A stretch of DNA of 64,000 bases from Salinicola socius (GCF_001937195.1 NZ_MSDO01000029.1:1-64000); one strand, 5' to 3'. Positions 1 through 8,256 are shown, numbered from the stretch's first letter. Translations and numbers: made by a program. The notes: generated by a model from the letters alone, not told the origin.

Positions 1-191
<191 letters not shown>

Positions 192-381
192 ATAACCCCA
201 AGGGGTTTACGAGAGACGGAAAGAAAGATCCCGTCTCCGTTCGGTGATCATCACCGACATTGCCGGATACGCGCTGCCCTCAAGAGCGGGCAGCCAAGAG
301 ACGTCGCTCAGCAGCATGATCCGAATCAGTGGGAATGAGGGCCGGGTAGGCAGTGAAGGCTCATGATTTCTGCGTCAGTTT
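192..381 (+). other. 23S-5S internal transcribed spacer
   Basis: About 190 bases separate the 23S and 5S genes. No tRNA-like cloverleaf or CCA-ended segment was recognised and no coding frame is credible. It presumably holds only processing stems for rRNA maturation. Confidence 0.7.
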
Positions 382-500
382 TGCCTGACGACCATAGCGA
401 GCGGGAACCACCTGATCCATGCCGAACTCAGTAGTGAAACCGCTTAGCGCCGATGGTAGTGTGGGGTCTCCCCATGTGAGAGTAGGTCATCGTCAGGCAC
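382..500 (+). rRNA. rrf: 5S ribosomal RNA
   Basis: A full 5S rRNA of about 119 bases. It begins TGCCTGACGACC and ends GTCAGGCAC, so its two ends pair as expected. The interior carries the conserved CCATGCCGAACTCAG and GCGCCGATGGTAGTGTGG segments. It is the last gene of the rRNA operon and is followed directly by an intrinsic terminator. Confidence 0.96.
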
Positions 501-510
501 TTATTTAACG

Positions 511-543
511 AAGCCCCGGCCATTTGGTCGGGGCTTTGTTTTT
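511..543 (+). terminator. rRNA operon intrinsic terminator 1
   Basis: A GC-rich stem (AAGCCCCG...CGGGGCTT, loop around ATTTG) is followed by a T-rich run. It lies 10 bases after the 5S 3' end, the expected place for rrn operon termination. Confidence 0.9.
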
Positions 544-544
544 A

Positions 545-596
545 GGGGTCTCCCCATGGAGAGTAGCGGAGAGCCGCCCTGGTCATCGTCAGGCAC
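545..596 (+). repeat. Partial duplicate of the 5S rRNA 3' end
   Basis: This segment repeats the last third of the 5S gene. GGGGTCTCCCCATG and GAGAGTAG match positions in the 5S, then about 14 unrelated bases intervene, then GGTCATCGTCAGGCAC repeats the 5S terminus exactly. It is too short to be a functional 5S and is most likely a remnant of a duplicated 5S-terminator unit. Confidence 0.85.
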
Positions 597-604
597 CTAT
601 ACCG

Positions 605-637
605 TACCCCAGCTTCGAAAGAAGCTGGGGTATTTTT
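605..637 (+). terminator. Intrinsic terminator 2 after 5S tail copy
   Basis: A perfect 11-bp stem (TACCCCAGCTT / AAGCTGGGGTA) with a short loop is followed by five T residues. It lies just after the second copy of the 5S tail. Confidence 0.88.
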
Positions 638-659
638 ATGGTGCGACAAAAACCAACGC

Positions 660-711
660 AGTCATCGTCAGGCACTCATCCAAAACCCCGGCCAACAGGC
701 TGGGGTTTTTT
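660..711 (+). terminator. Third 5S tail copy with intrinsic terminator 3
   Basis: GTCATCGTCAGGCAC (661-675) repeats the 5S terminus for a third time. It is followed by a stem (AACCCCGGCC / GGCTGGGGTT with one G-U pair) and a T run ending near 711. The order tail-then-terminator is the same as in the two preceding units. Confidence 0.85.
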
Positions 712-1032
712 ATGTCCGGCATTTGGGCCCAGTTTTGAGGCTCGGGATAAGGGTTCGAAACGCCATCGGAACAGGTCCAAGGCTAGGCACTATATCGACC
801 GAAGTTCGCCCTGGCGAGCCGTGTGATCCTTGGTTGCCGAGGTGTTCTCCGGCGTTGATCATCACGTGTACCAATGTTGTCGTTACTGACGCCAAGCGCC
901 GACAGCCACGTGTTCAGAGTTGAAAAGTTAGGAGAAATTGGGGAAGGGAAGCTGAGAAGTTGGCTGATTCCGCAATCTGAAGCTATGGTGTTAGGGCAAA
1001 TACATGGAAGCAATTGCTCAGGAGAATGCGAG
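712..1032. other. Gene-free stretch before the lipoprotein gene
   Basis: About 320 bases without a credible gene. Open frames here overlap each other, lack ribosome binding sites and show no domain signature. It presumably contains the promoter of the following lipoprotein gene, but no convincing -35/-10 pair was picked out. Confidence 0.5.
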
Positions 1033-1233
1033 ATGCGCACCGACCTATTGAAGAAGATGGCAATGGCCATGCTGTTGGGCCTGATGGCATTTGGCGTCGT
1101 GGCTTGTGACAACGACGAAGGTCCAGCCGAAGAAGCTGGAGAATCGGTCGATAACGCCGTGGACAATGCAGGCGATGCGATGGATGATGCTGGCGACGAA
1201 ATGCAGGAGCAGTCAGAAGACGCGCAGAATTAA
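1033..1233 (+). CDS. Small acidic lipoprotein, function unknown
   Basis: A 66-residue protein. The start is placed at ATG 1033 because AGGAG sits 8 bases upstream and the resulting N-terminus is a standard lipoprotein signal: charged MRTDLLKK, a hydrophobic stretch, then the lipobox GVVAC, giving a lipidated cysteine near residue 26. The mature part is very acidic (many D/E, plus A, G, N) with heptad-like DNAxDxAGDAMDDAGDE repeats that suggest a short helix. No catalytic motif is visible. Similar small lipoproteins occur in halophilic gammaproteobacteria without known function. A longer frame from 874 exists but would bury the signal peptide. Confidence 0.75.
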   Translation: MRTDLLKKMAMAMLLGLMAFGVVACDNDEGPAEEAGESVDNAVDNAGDAMDDAGDEMQEQSEDAQN

Positions 1234-1330
1234 TATCGTCATGGTGTCGGCGTAGGATGTAATGAAAAAACCCTGCGTTGGCAGCCATGATTTACCTGAA
1301 CATGCGACTCAGGTGAGTTATAAGCGAATC

Positions 1331-1368
1331 AAGCCCGGACATCATGAATACGATGTCCGGGCTTTTTT
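1331..1368 (+). terminator. Intrinsic terminator after the lipoprotein gene
   Basis: A perfect 13-bp stem (AAGCCCGGACATC / GATGTCCGGGCTT) with an 8-base loop is followed by six T residues. It is placed to end the lipoprotein transcript. Confidence 0.88.
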
Positions 1369-1564
1369 GATTGGAGGCCGGGTGGCATTTGTGGCTACTT
1401 CGAGGCCGTGGCCCGGATGATTTCCATCCAACGATAAAAATGGGCGGCCGTGTCGAGACACTGCCGCCCGCTGTCTATTGCCATACCGTTGCATCACGAT
1501 TTACTGAGCCATTGCCGCTGCCGGCATTCCCCGGCAGCGGCATATCACTGGTCAAACCTGGCGA

Positions 1565-4120
1565 TCAGGTGTCATCACGCTTGGGCAGTGCATAGGCGAT
1601 CACATAGTCACCGGAGGGCGTTTCCATGAAGTGATGCCCGGTGGCGACGATGACGACGTACTGACGGCCGTCTGCTTCGTACACCATCGGATTGGCCTGG
1701 CCGCCCGCCGGAAGCGGAGCCTGCCACACCGTCTCGCCGCTCTCGATATCGATGGCACGAATCAGATCGTCTGTCGCTGCCGCGATAAAGATCAGACCCC
1801 CGGCAGTCACGACGGACCCCCCATTGTTGGGTGTGCCGATGTCGATGGGTAGCCCTGAACGGATGCCCCACGGGCCGTTGGCGCGAGCCGTACCCAGCGG
1901 GCGGTCCCAAAGGGTATCGCCACTGGCCAGGTCGATAGCACGGATGTGGCCGTACGGCGGCTGCTTGCACAGCATGCCGGTATAGGGCACACGCCAGCCG
2001 GCGTTGACGTTGATCGCATAAGGCGTATTGGCCTGAGGATCACCGGCACCCTCGGCGCCACCGCTGTCTTCCTTCTGCTCCTCGCGCGGCACCCATCCCA
2101 GCTTGTTGGCCACATCACGCGGCACCAGCTCGTTGTAATTGGGCATGTCGTTGTAGTTGGCGATCATCACTCCGCGGTGCGGATCGATTGCCACGCTACC
2201 CCAATCTGAGCCGCCGTTATAACCGGTGTACTGGATCCAAGGCTGTTCGGCAGTCGGCGGTGTGTACATGCCCTTCCAGCTCGCCTGGCGATACTGGATC
2301 CGGCAGAACAGCTGATCGAACGGAGTCATGCCCCACATGTCCTTCTCGTCGATATCCGGCTGACGCAGCGTTGCGTAGAGCGAGAACGGTTGAGTCTCGC
2401 TACGTTGATCCGGCTCGGCACCACCTTGGGGAACCGGGCGCTCCTCGGCACCGCCGCCCAGCAGCTCGCCGGTTTCACGGTTGAAAACGTAGATCTCGCC
2501 TTGCTTGGTCGGCATCACCAGCGCCGGCACCTTGCCATCGCCGGTGGGGAAGTCGATCAGCGTTGGCTGTGAACCGGGGTCATAGTCCCAGACGTCTTTG
2601 TGAGCCGTCTGGAAATGCCATTTGGGCAGGCCGGTTTCGACATCGAGTGCGATCATCGAACTGGCCCACTCGTTCTCTTCCGGTGTCCGCGAACTGCTCC
2701 AGTAGTCGGCAGCGCTGTTGGCCATCGGTAGATAAACCAGTCCCAGCTTGCTGTCGCCGGCGGCGGTCGTCCACATGTTGGGAGAGCCACGAACGTAAGT
2801 CTCGTTGCCCGTCAGCGGTTCGCTCTGGTCGGGACGGCCGGCATCCCAGGCCCACAACAGCTCGCCGGTCACGACATCATAGCCTTTGATCACACCGGAC
2901 GGCGGATAGCGACGCTGACCGTCCAGGACCTGATGGCCGGTGACGAGAACGTTGCGCACGACGACGGGGGCGGAGTTGATGGAGACATAGCCATCCGGGG
3001 TCTCGCCCATATTGCGCTTGATATCCACCTGGCCGTTGTCACCAAAGTCTGTACACGGCTCACCGGTCGCTGCATCGACTTCGATCAGGCGACCATCCAG
3101 AGTGCCGGAAATGATGCGTGCCTGGCAGGATTGATCGTCGTTGCTTGCGACCGCAGGCTCGCTCGGCTGCGTTTCGCTGACCGGGGCCTGGTCGTCGCTG
3201 TCGCTCTGTTCATCATCGGCGGCCATGGGAGCAGTTGGATCCGCAGAGGGATCATCGCCGGTCGACGACCGAGCGTCCGGGACTTCGTAATACGTCACGC
3301 CGCGGCATGCTGCGGTGTAAGGGATGGCGTCCTCGGAAACCTGGGGATCGTAACGCCAGTTCTCTTCGCCCGTTGCGGCATTCAGGGAGATCAGGATGTT
3401 GCGCGACGTGCACAGGAAAACGTCGTCGCCAATTTTCAGCGGTGTGGTCTCGGCCCCCCAACGATGATCGAGGACATCGCCAGTGCGATACTGCCAGGCT
3501 ACCTCGAGATCGCCGACGTTATCCGGCGTGATCTGATCTGCCGGCGAGAACCGCGTGGCGGCCGAGTCACGACCATAGGCGGCCCAGTCTTCATCGGCGG
3601 GGGCATCGGCTGGCTGTGCATCCCCTACATCGGTCGACAGGGACTCATCGGCGATCGCCGGCACATCCTCGAGGTGCTGGTATCCGCGATTGGGAAGAAA
3701 GGCGAGCGCTCCGGCAACGACCAGCCCTAGAAACAGGACGCCCGCAAGCGACAACCCGGTCTTCCGTGAAGGGCCGTTCTTGAGCGCGGGAGTGATCAAT
3801 GCGACCAGGATGGCCAGAATCAATACCACGTCCAGTCGAGGAATCCAGCGCCAGTAATTCAGCCCCGACTCCCACGCGGCCCATAAAAACGTACCCACGA
3901 ACACGACAGCGTAGATACCGGCCCCCGAAACTCGCCCGCGAAACAGCTGGATGCCGGCAACCAGCATCAGCACGCCAGCGACCAGGTAATACCAGGAACC
4001 GCCTAATATCGCCAGATACGCGCCGCCTGAGCCTAAGGCCAGGCCGACAAGCGCGACGATGATCCCGACGAGTTTGGCGAAAACACTGCCAGCACCGCCG
4101 GAAGAAGTGGTAGTAGCCAC
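1565..4120 (-). CDS. gcd: Membrane-bound PQQ-dependent dehydrogenase, glucose/quinate family
   Basis: An 851-residue quinoprotein that oxidises a sugar or polyol (glucose, or quinate/shikimate) in the periplasm and passes electrons to ubiquinone. Residues 1-145 form about five membrane segments. The rest is the eight-bladed PQQ propeller starting at DWAAYGRDSAATRFSP (about 178-193), with the family motif HKDVWDYDPGSQPTL and C-terminal GGLIFIAAATDD and YVVIVATGHHF. It is about 55 residues longer than E. coli Gcd, largely because of an acidic low-complexity insert at about 283-330. The start is GTG 4120, with GGGAGAG a few bases upstream. It diverges from a porin gene that may supply its substrate. 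Glucose versus quinate specificity cannot be settled by eye. Confidence 0.9.
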   Translation of the reverse strand: MATTTSSGGAGSVFAKLVGIIVALVGLALGSGGAYLAILGGSWYYLVAGVLMLVAGIQLFRGRVSGAGIYAVVFVGTFLWAAWESGLNYWRWIPRLDVVLILAILVALITPALKNGPSRKTGLSLAGVLFLGLVVAGALAFLPNRGYQHLEDVPAIADESLSTDVGDAQPADAPADEDWAAYGRDSAATRFSPADQITPDNVGDLEVAWQYRTGDVLDHRWGAETTPLKIGDDVFLCTSRNILISLNAATGEENWRYDPQVSEDAIPYTAACRGVTYYEVPDARSSTGDDPSADPTAPMAADDEQSDSDDQAPVSETQPSEPAVASNDDQSCQARIISGTLDGRLIEVDAATGEPCTDFGDNGQVDIKRNMGETPDGYVSINSAPVVVRNVLVTGHQVLDGQRRYPPSGVIKGYDVVTGELLWAWDAGRPDQSEPLTGNETYVRGSPNMWTTAAGDSKLGLVYLPMANSAADYWSSSRTPEENEWASSMIALDVETGLPKWHFQTAHKDVWDYDPGSQPTLIDFPTGDGKVPALVMPTKQGEIYVFNRETGELLGGGAEERPVPQGGAEPDQRSETQPFSLYATLRQPDIDEKDMWGMTPFDQLFCRIQYRQASWKGMYTPPTAEQPWIQYTGYNGGSDWGSVAIDPHRGVMIANYNDMPNYNELVPRDVANKLGWVPREEQKEDSGGAEGAGDPQANTPYAINVNAGWRVPYTGMLCKQPPYGHIRAIDLASGDTLWDRPLGTARANGPWGIRSGLPIDIGTPNNGGSVVTAGGLIFIAAATDDLIRAIDIESGETVWQAPLPAGGQANPMVYEADGRQYVVIVATGHHFMETPSGDYVIAYALPKRDDT

Positions 4121-4187
4121 TGCACTCTCCCTTGAATGAAATATTTGACACTGTCGATCACAGACTCCGATGCGATCAATTACCTAC

Positions 4188-4204
4188 TGCGACAAGCTGT
4201 CGCA
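4188..4204. promoter_or_regulatory. Inverted repeat, possible operator
   Basis: TGCGACA AGC TGTCGCA is a perfect 7-bp inverted repeat with a 3-base spacer, 68 bases upstream of the dehydrogenase start codon. The dyad size suits a dimeric regulator. The binding protein is unknown. Confidence 0.45.
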
Positions 4205-4322
4205 TGAAGTAAGGGTAGTCATGGTAATTCAAGCTGGCGATGAATTCAGTTCGAAACGCCATTCAGTGTGGTTCTGCGGCTTTCCTGCCAAAAGCTCCTT
4301 GTTCGACAAAGGTTTAAGCTAG

Positions 4323-4338
4323 GTAACAGATTTGTTAC
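4323..4338. promoter_or_regulatory. Inverted repeat upstream of the porin
   Basis: GTAACA GATT TGTTAC is a perfect 6-bp inverted repeat with a 4-base spacer, about 110 bases upstream of the porin start. It is a candidate operator; which regulator binds is unknown. Confidence 0.4.
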
Positions 4339-4390
4339 GGTGAATGCGACGCCATCCCACAATAGCCATTAATGGCTTCTCTGAAGATTC

Positions 4391-4429
4391 CGACATTCGG
4401 ACTTTCGACATTCGGACTTTCGACATTCG
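4391..4429 (+). repeat. 15-bp tandem repeat, 2.6 copies
   Basis: The unit CGACATTCGGACTTT occurs twice in full and once in part. The period is a multiple of three, so the frame stays open through it. It ends just before the AAGGGA ribosome binding site of the porin, so it is more likely leader than coding sequence. Confidence 0.85.
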
Positions 4430-4446
4430 TACAAGGGAACGACAAC

Positions 4447-5745
4447 TTGACTCTAGGAACCTTTCGGTCCTTCGGCTTCGCCGTGGGCATGATGGCGTGC
4501 GTCCAGCCGGCGCTCGCGCAAACTTCTCAAGATAACGAAGCGATTCAGCGTCGGCTCGATGCGTTGCAGCAACAGGTTCAGCAGTTGCAGCAGCAATTGA
4601 GCGAACAGCGGGCCAGTCAGCAGGAGGAAAATACCCGGACGCGTGAAATAGCCGAAGACAACCGCTCGCTGCTGGACGAGGTTGGCACCCCGCAGTTCAG
4701 CGGCGCCGTCGAACTGGGCTACACCTTCAACGACTGGAGCGAGACCAGTAAAGACACGACCGGGGATGTGAATTTCGGAAAATTCATTCTCGGCATGGAG
4801 GGTGGCGAGGGACCGCTCTCCTACTCGTTTCAGTATCGCTTCTACGACGGCTATCAGTTCCTGCACCATGCCTGGGCAGGTTACCAGTTCGGCAGTGAGG
4901 ACAACGTCAAGCTCGGCCTGGTCCAGACGCCGTTCGGCAACATGGATTACGGCTATCTCGGCTGGTATGGCACGTTGCCGTATCTGGCAGGCTTCAACGA
5001 CAACCAGAACGCCGGCATCAAGTGGGACCACAGTCAGGGTGCCTGGGATACCAGCCTGGCTTTCTTCAAGAGCGATCAACTGGGCGACGGTAACGAGCAT
5101 TACGGGGCCAACGCCATTGGTAGCGGCACCCAGGGCAATACCGAGGAGAACCAGCTTGCCGGGCGTGTGGCCTACACCTTCAACCAGGGAAGCGACTACA
5201 CCACGCAGGTCAATCTTTCCGCCAAGGGAGGCCAGCTCTACAACAACAATACTCATCAGAGCGGCGATAGCTGGGCCGTGGCAATGGGGCTGGACGGCAG
5301 CTATGGCAACTGGCTGACACAGCTGCAGGCCACAACTTACGAATTCAACGCGAAGAATCCCGATTTCGCCGACAATGAAGGTGTTTCCGACACTGCTGTC
5401 CAGATCGGTGCCTTCGGGTTCAACTACCTGATCCCGGCGGAAGGCCAGATGTACTCGGTGAGTCTGGCCTACAGCATGGACGTCGATTGGGGACCGGTGG
5501 AAAACATCTACTTCTTCAACGATTTCAGCTATATCGATCCCTCCGACGAATTTTCCGCGGTCAACGGCGGCTACGGCGACATGAAGGATCCGATGCTGAA
5601 TGATATCGGCTTCAAGCTGACAGCCGGCCGTTATTACGCCTGGTTCGATGTCGTGACCAACAAGAACGGGCTGAACTATTTTGGTTCGCCGGTCGATGAC
5701 GGCTGGCATACCAGCTTCCAGAGCCACTTCGGCATCACTTACTGA
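4447..5745 (+). CDS. Outer-membrane porin with N-terminal coiled coil
   Basis: A beta-barrel outer-membrane channel. TTG 4447 is preferred as start: AAGGGA lies 8 bases upstream, and the product then begins with a normal signal peptide (TLGTFRSFGFAVGMMACVQPALAQ region, cut after ALA). An upstream ATG at 4372 would add 25 residues encoded by a tandem repeat ahead of the signal peptide. After the signal comes a Q/L-rich coiled coil (IQRRLDALQQQVQQLQQQL) like the trimerisation helix of Porin_O_P/OprB-type porins, then alternating aromatic beta strands (YSFQYRFYDGYQF, YAWFDVV) and a C-terminal strand ending HFGITY. The divergent PQQ dehydrogenase suggests a role in carbohydrate or polyol entry. 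Confidence 0.85.
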   Translation: MTLGTFRSFGFAVGMMACVQPALAQTSQDNEAIQRRLDALQQQVQQLQQQLSEQRASQQEENTRTREIAEDNRSLLDEVGTPQFSGAVELGYTFNDWSETSKDTTGDVNFGKFILGMEGGEGPLSYSFQYRFYDGYQFLHHAWAGYQFGSEDNVKLGLVQTPFGNMDYGYLGWYGTLPYLAGFNDNQNAGIKWDHSQGAWDTSLAFFKSDQLGDGNEHYGANAIGSGTQGNTEENQLAGRVAYTFNQGSDYTTQVNLSAKGGQLYNNNTHQSGDSWAVAMGLDGSYGNWLTQLQATTYEFNAKNPDFADNEGVSDTAVQIGAFGFNYLIPAEGQMYSVSLAYSMDVDWGPVENIYFFNDFSYIDPSDEFSAVNGGYGDMKDPMLNDIGFKLTAGRYYAWFDVVTNKNGLNYFGSPVDDGWHTSFQSHFGITY

Positions 5746-5770
5746 TTCCGGCGCTACGCTCGATTGACCA

Positions 5771-5802
5771 GGCCCCCGGCATTGCTGCCGGGGGCTTTTT
5801 TT
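5771..5802 (+). terminator. Intrinsic terminator of the porin gene
   Basis: A perfect 9-bp stem (GCCCCCGGC / GCCGGGGGC) with a 6-base loop is followed by seven T residues, 26 bases after the porin stop codon. Confidence 0.92.
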
Positions 5803-5895
5803 GGATTCCTGTTTTCGAACCCATCAGCCGGCCTTGTCTGGCATCACCGGTATCGACGCCGGTCATTGACTTGGCGTAAACGTGGACGCAAAGCC

Positions 5896-5925
5896 TTGGC
5901 GCGACGTCTTGTATATTTTATACAA
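5896..5925 (+). promoter_or_regulatory. Candidate liv promoter overlapped by a palindrome
   Basis: TTGGCG (5896-5901) and TATACA (5919-5924) are separated by 17 bases and form a plausible sigma-70 promoter. The -10 lies inside a perfect inverted repeat TTGTATA TTT TATACAA (5909-5925). A TTGTATA-type dyad resembles sites of GntR/FadR-family repressors, and binding there would block the promoter. The GntR assignment is inference. Confidence 0.5.
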
Positions 5926-6083
5926 AACGCCTAGTGTCTACGAAAAGCATAGTGTCAGAATGTAACTTTCCATGGCAGGATGAAGCGACGTCGCCGTCGA
6001 TGCGACTCGACAACGGAAGGGCGCCTAGCCCGACCCCTTTGCAGTACGAATAAACAATAATCGCTGAAGGGAGTAATCGTCGT

Positions 6084-7205
6084 ATGGGTAAATTTCTCAA
6101 ACTGATCGCCTCCGCGGCCGTCGTCAATCTGGCCGTGGGTTCGCTGGCCCTGGCGCAGGACGGGCCTATCACTCTCGGTGTCCAGGTGCCGACGACCGGG
6201 TCCGAAGCGACCTACGGCAAGGATATGTACAACGCCATGATGCTGGCTGCCGACGAGATCAATGCCGACGGCGGGTTGTTGAATGGACGTCAGATCGAGC
6301 TGGTCACCGGAGACACGGCCTGCGACCCACAGCAATCGGTCAACGCCGCTAGCCGGCTGGCCTCGCAGGAAGTCGTCGGTGTCGTGGGAGGCTATTGCTC
6401 CGGTGCCACCCAGCCAACGCTCAAGACCTACGGCGACGCCAATATTCCGTTCGTCATCGTGGCGGCCAACTCCACCCAGTTGATTCCGGCCAACCCGGGC
6501 AACGCGGTGATGATCAACTCCACCGGTGACGATCAGGCCAAGACTGCGCTCGACTTCTTCGAGGGCAAGGGCATCGAGAAGCTGGCCATCGTCAATCAGG
6601 GCGATGCCTACTCTCAGGATCTGGCCAACCTGACTCGCGACGCCTGGACCGGCGCTGGCCATACCGTTTCGGCCTTCGAATACGTCAACAAGGGGGAGCA
6701 GGATTTCTCCGCCCTGGTCAACAAGATCCGCGGCTCTGGTGCCGAAGCAGTCTTCTGGACGGCCTACTACGCCGATGGCGGGCTGCTGATTCGCCAGCTG
6801 CGCCAGCGCGGCTTCCAGGGCACCATCGCCGTGGGTGATGGCTCCAACTCGCCGGAACTGTTCAATATCGCCGGTCAGGCGGCGGAAGGCGTGTTCGCAT
6901 TCTCCAATCCGACGGCCGACTTTCTGCCGGCTGCCAAACAGTTCACCAGCGACTACCAAGCCAAGTTCGACAACGCGCCGGGGCCGTACGCGCCGCTCGC
7001 CTACGATGGCTTGCAGCTGATGGCCTGGGCCATCGACAAGGCCGGTTCCACCGATGGCGATGCCATCATCAAGGCGCTGAACAGCGCCGATGGGCAGGAG
7101 TGGCTGGCTGGTCCGATCTCCTTCACGCCACAACATACGCTGGCGCGCAGCAATTTCGTGGTACTCGAGGGCCAGGGTGGCAAGTGGACCCGTTACGAGA
7201 AGTGA
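6084..7205 (+). CDS. Branched-chain amino acid-type ABC substrate-binding protein
   Basis: A 373-residue periplasmic receptor of the LivK/BraC (HAAT) family that delivers its ligand to the LivHMGF transporter encoded next. It has a Sec signal peptide (MGKFLKLIASAAVVNLAVGSLALA, cut before QDGP). The fold motifs are PITLGVQVPTTGSEATYGKDM, VVGVVGGYCSGATQP (ligand loop) and FAFSNPTADFLPAA. GAAGGGAG precedes the start. Binding-protein families in this group carry Leu/Ile/Val, amides, urea or other ligands, so the substrate is uncertain. The downstream proline-racemase-fold enzyme hints at an imino-acid-like ligand. Confidence 0.9.
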   Translation: MGKFLKLIASAAVVNLAVGSLALAQDGPITLGVQVPTTGSEATYGKDMYNAMMLAADEINADGGLLNGRQIELVTGDTACDPQQSVNAASRLASQEVVGVVGGYCSGATQPTLKTYGDANIPFVIVAANSTQLIPANPGNAVMINSTGDDQAKTALDFFEGKGIEKLAIVNQGDAYSQDLANLTRDAWTGAGHTVSAFEYVNKGEQDFSALVNKIRGSGAEAVFWTAYYADGGLLIRQLRQRGFQGTIAVGDGSNSPELFNIAGQAAEGVFAFSNPTADFLPAAKQFTSDYQAKFDNAPGPYAPLAYDGLQLMAWAIDKAGSTDGDAIIKALNSADGQEWLAGPISFTPQHTLARSNFVVLEGQGGKWTRYEK

Positions 7206-7216
7206 CGGCTAGTTCC

Positions 7217-7254
7217 CCGGTTCGCGTCTGATCTCGAACTCAGACTCGAACCGG
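7217..7254 (+). other. Stem-loop between binding protein and permease genes
   Basis: CCGGTTCG and GTCTGA pair with TCAGAC and CGAACCGG, giving a stem of about 14 bp with one interruption. No T run follows. It lies just after the binding-protein stop codon and probably protects the abundant upstream mRNA segment from 3' decay. Confidence 0.65.
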
Positions 7255-7339
7255 TGATGGCGGTACGCGCTGCGGCAAGCGAAGTTGCGGCGCGTTCGTC
7301 TTCCCTTTTCCGCTTTTCGCTGTCCAGAGACATACGCCC

Positions 7340-8254
7340 ATGACCTGGTACGACTCTTTCTTGCAGCAGCTCGTCGATGGGCTGGTGCTGGGCTCTTTCT
7401 ATGCCCTGGTGGCGCTCGGTTACACCATGGTGTTCGGGGTCATCAAACTGCTCAACTTCGCCCATGGCGATTTCTACATGACGGGGGCCTTCGCAGGCTT
7501 CGGCGGCCTTTCACTGGTTTCCGGGTTTCTCGGTGCCGGCTGGCTCGGTATCTTCGTCGCCATGCTGCTGGCGATGCTGGCCGTTGGCTGCCTGGGGGTC
7601 GTGATCGAGCGCGTGGCCTATCACCCGATGCTGGGCGCCCCCCGGCTATCGATTCTGATCACCGCGCTCGCCGTGTCGCTGGTGTTGCAGAACGCAGCGC
7701 TGGCGCTCACCGGTGGTCAGTACACCGCTTTCAGCACCGACCTTGGGTTCGGTGGCTTCAACCTCGGCAATCTCTTTCTTTCCTATAACCAGATCGTCCT
7801 CGTCACGATCGCCGCCTTGTTGATGATCGCGCTCGAGCTGTTCGTCTCCAGGACGCTTTATGGGCGAGCCATGCGCGCCGTCTCCATCGACAAGGACATG
7901 TGCCGGATGATGGGGATCAACGTCTCCGCCGTGATCGCAGTGACCTTCTTCATTGGATCCGGGTTGGCGGCAGCCGCTGGCACCATGGCGGGAGCCTACT
8001 ACGGCAGCATCTGGTACTTCATGGGCTTTCTGATCGGGCTCAAGGCATTCACCGCCGCGGTGATCGGTGGCATCGGCAGCATCACCGGGGCGATGCTGGG
8101 CGGCCTGATACTGGGCTTGCTGGAGTCCTTCGGGACGCATATTCCGTTCATCGGCAGCGAGTGGAAAGACGTCTTCACTTTCTCGATCCTGATCCTGGTG
8201 CTGGTGTTCAAACCCACCGGCCTGCTCGGCAAATCCGAAGTGGAGAGGATGTGA
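7340..8254 (+). CDS. livH: Branched-chain amino acid-type ABC permease LivH
   Basis: A 304-residue inner-membrane permease. It has about eight hydrophobic segments and the LivH signatures GLVLGSFYALVALGYTMVFG near the N-terminus and DKDMCRMMGIN (the ATPase-contact region), followed by FTAAVIGGIGSITGAMLGG. It pairs with LivM to form the membrane channel for the ligand delivered by the binding protein upstream. A 134-base gap with a stem-loop separates it from that gene, which would lower permease relative to receptor. The stop overlaps the region of the livM start. Confidence 0.93.
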   Translation: MTWYDSFLQQLVDGLVLGSFYALVALGYTMVFGVIKLLNFAHGDFYMTGAFAGFGGLSLVSGFLGAGWLGIFVAMLLAMLAVGCLGVVIERVAYHPMLGAPRLSILITALAVSLVLQNAALALTGGQYTAFSTDLGFGGFNLGNLFLSYNQIVLVTIAALLMIALELFVSRTLYGRAMRAVSIDKDMCRMMGINVSAVIAVTFFIGSGLAAAAGTMAGAYYGSIWYFMGFLIGLKAFTAAVIGGIGSITGAMLGGLILGLLESFGTHIPFIGSEWKDVFTFSILILVLVFKPTGLLGKSEVERM

Positions 8255-8256
8255 AC

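Larger units (their letters stand above)
4121..4446. promoter_or_regulatory. Divergent control region, PQQ dehydrogenase / porin
   Basis: This intergenic region drives both divergent genes. It holds two perfect inverted repeats (4188-4204 and 4323-4338, listed separately) and a 15-bp tandem repeat (4391-4429). No other gene is visible here. Confidence 0.55.

Noticed and set aside
192-381. tRNA gene in the 23S-5S spacer
   Set aside because: No cloverleaf, T-loop GGTTCGAATC or CCA end could be found.
4453-5727. 424-residue minus-strand frame opposite the porin
   Set aside because: The porin strand has signal peptide, coiled coil and beta strands; the antisense frame has none of the marks of a gene.
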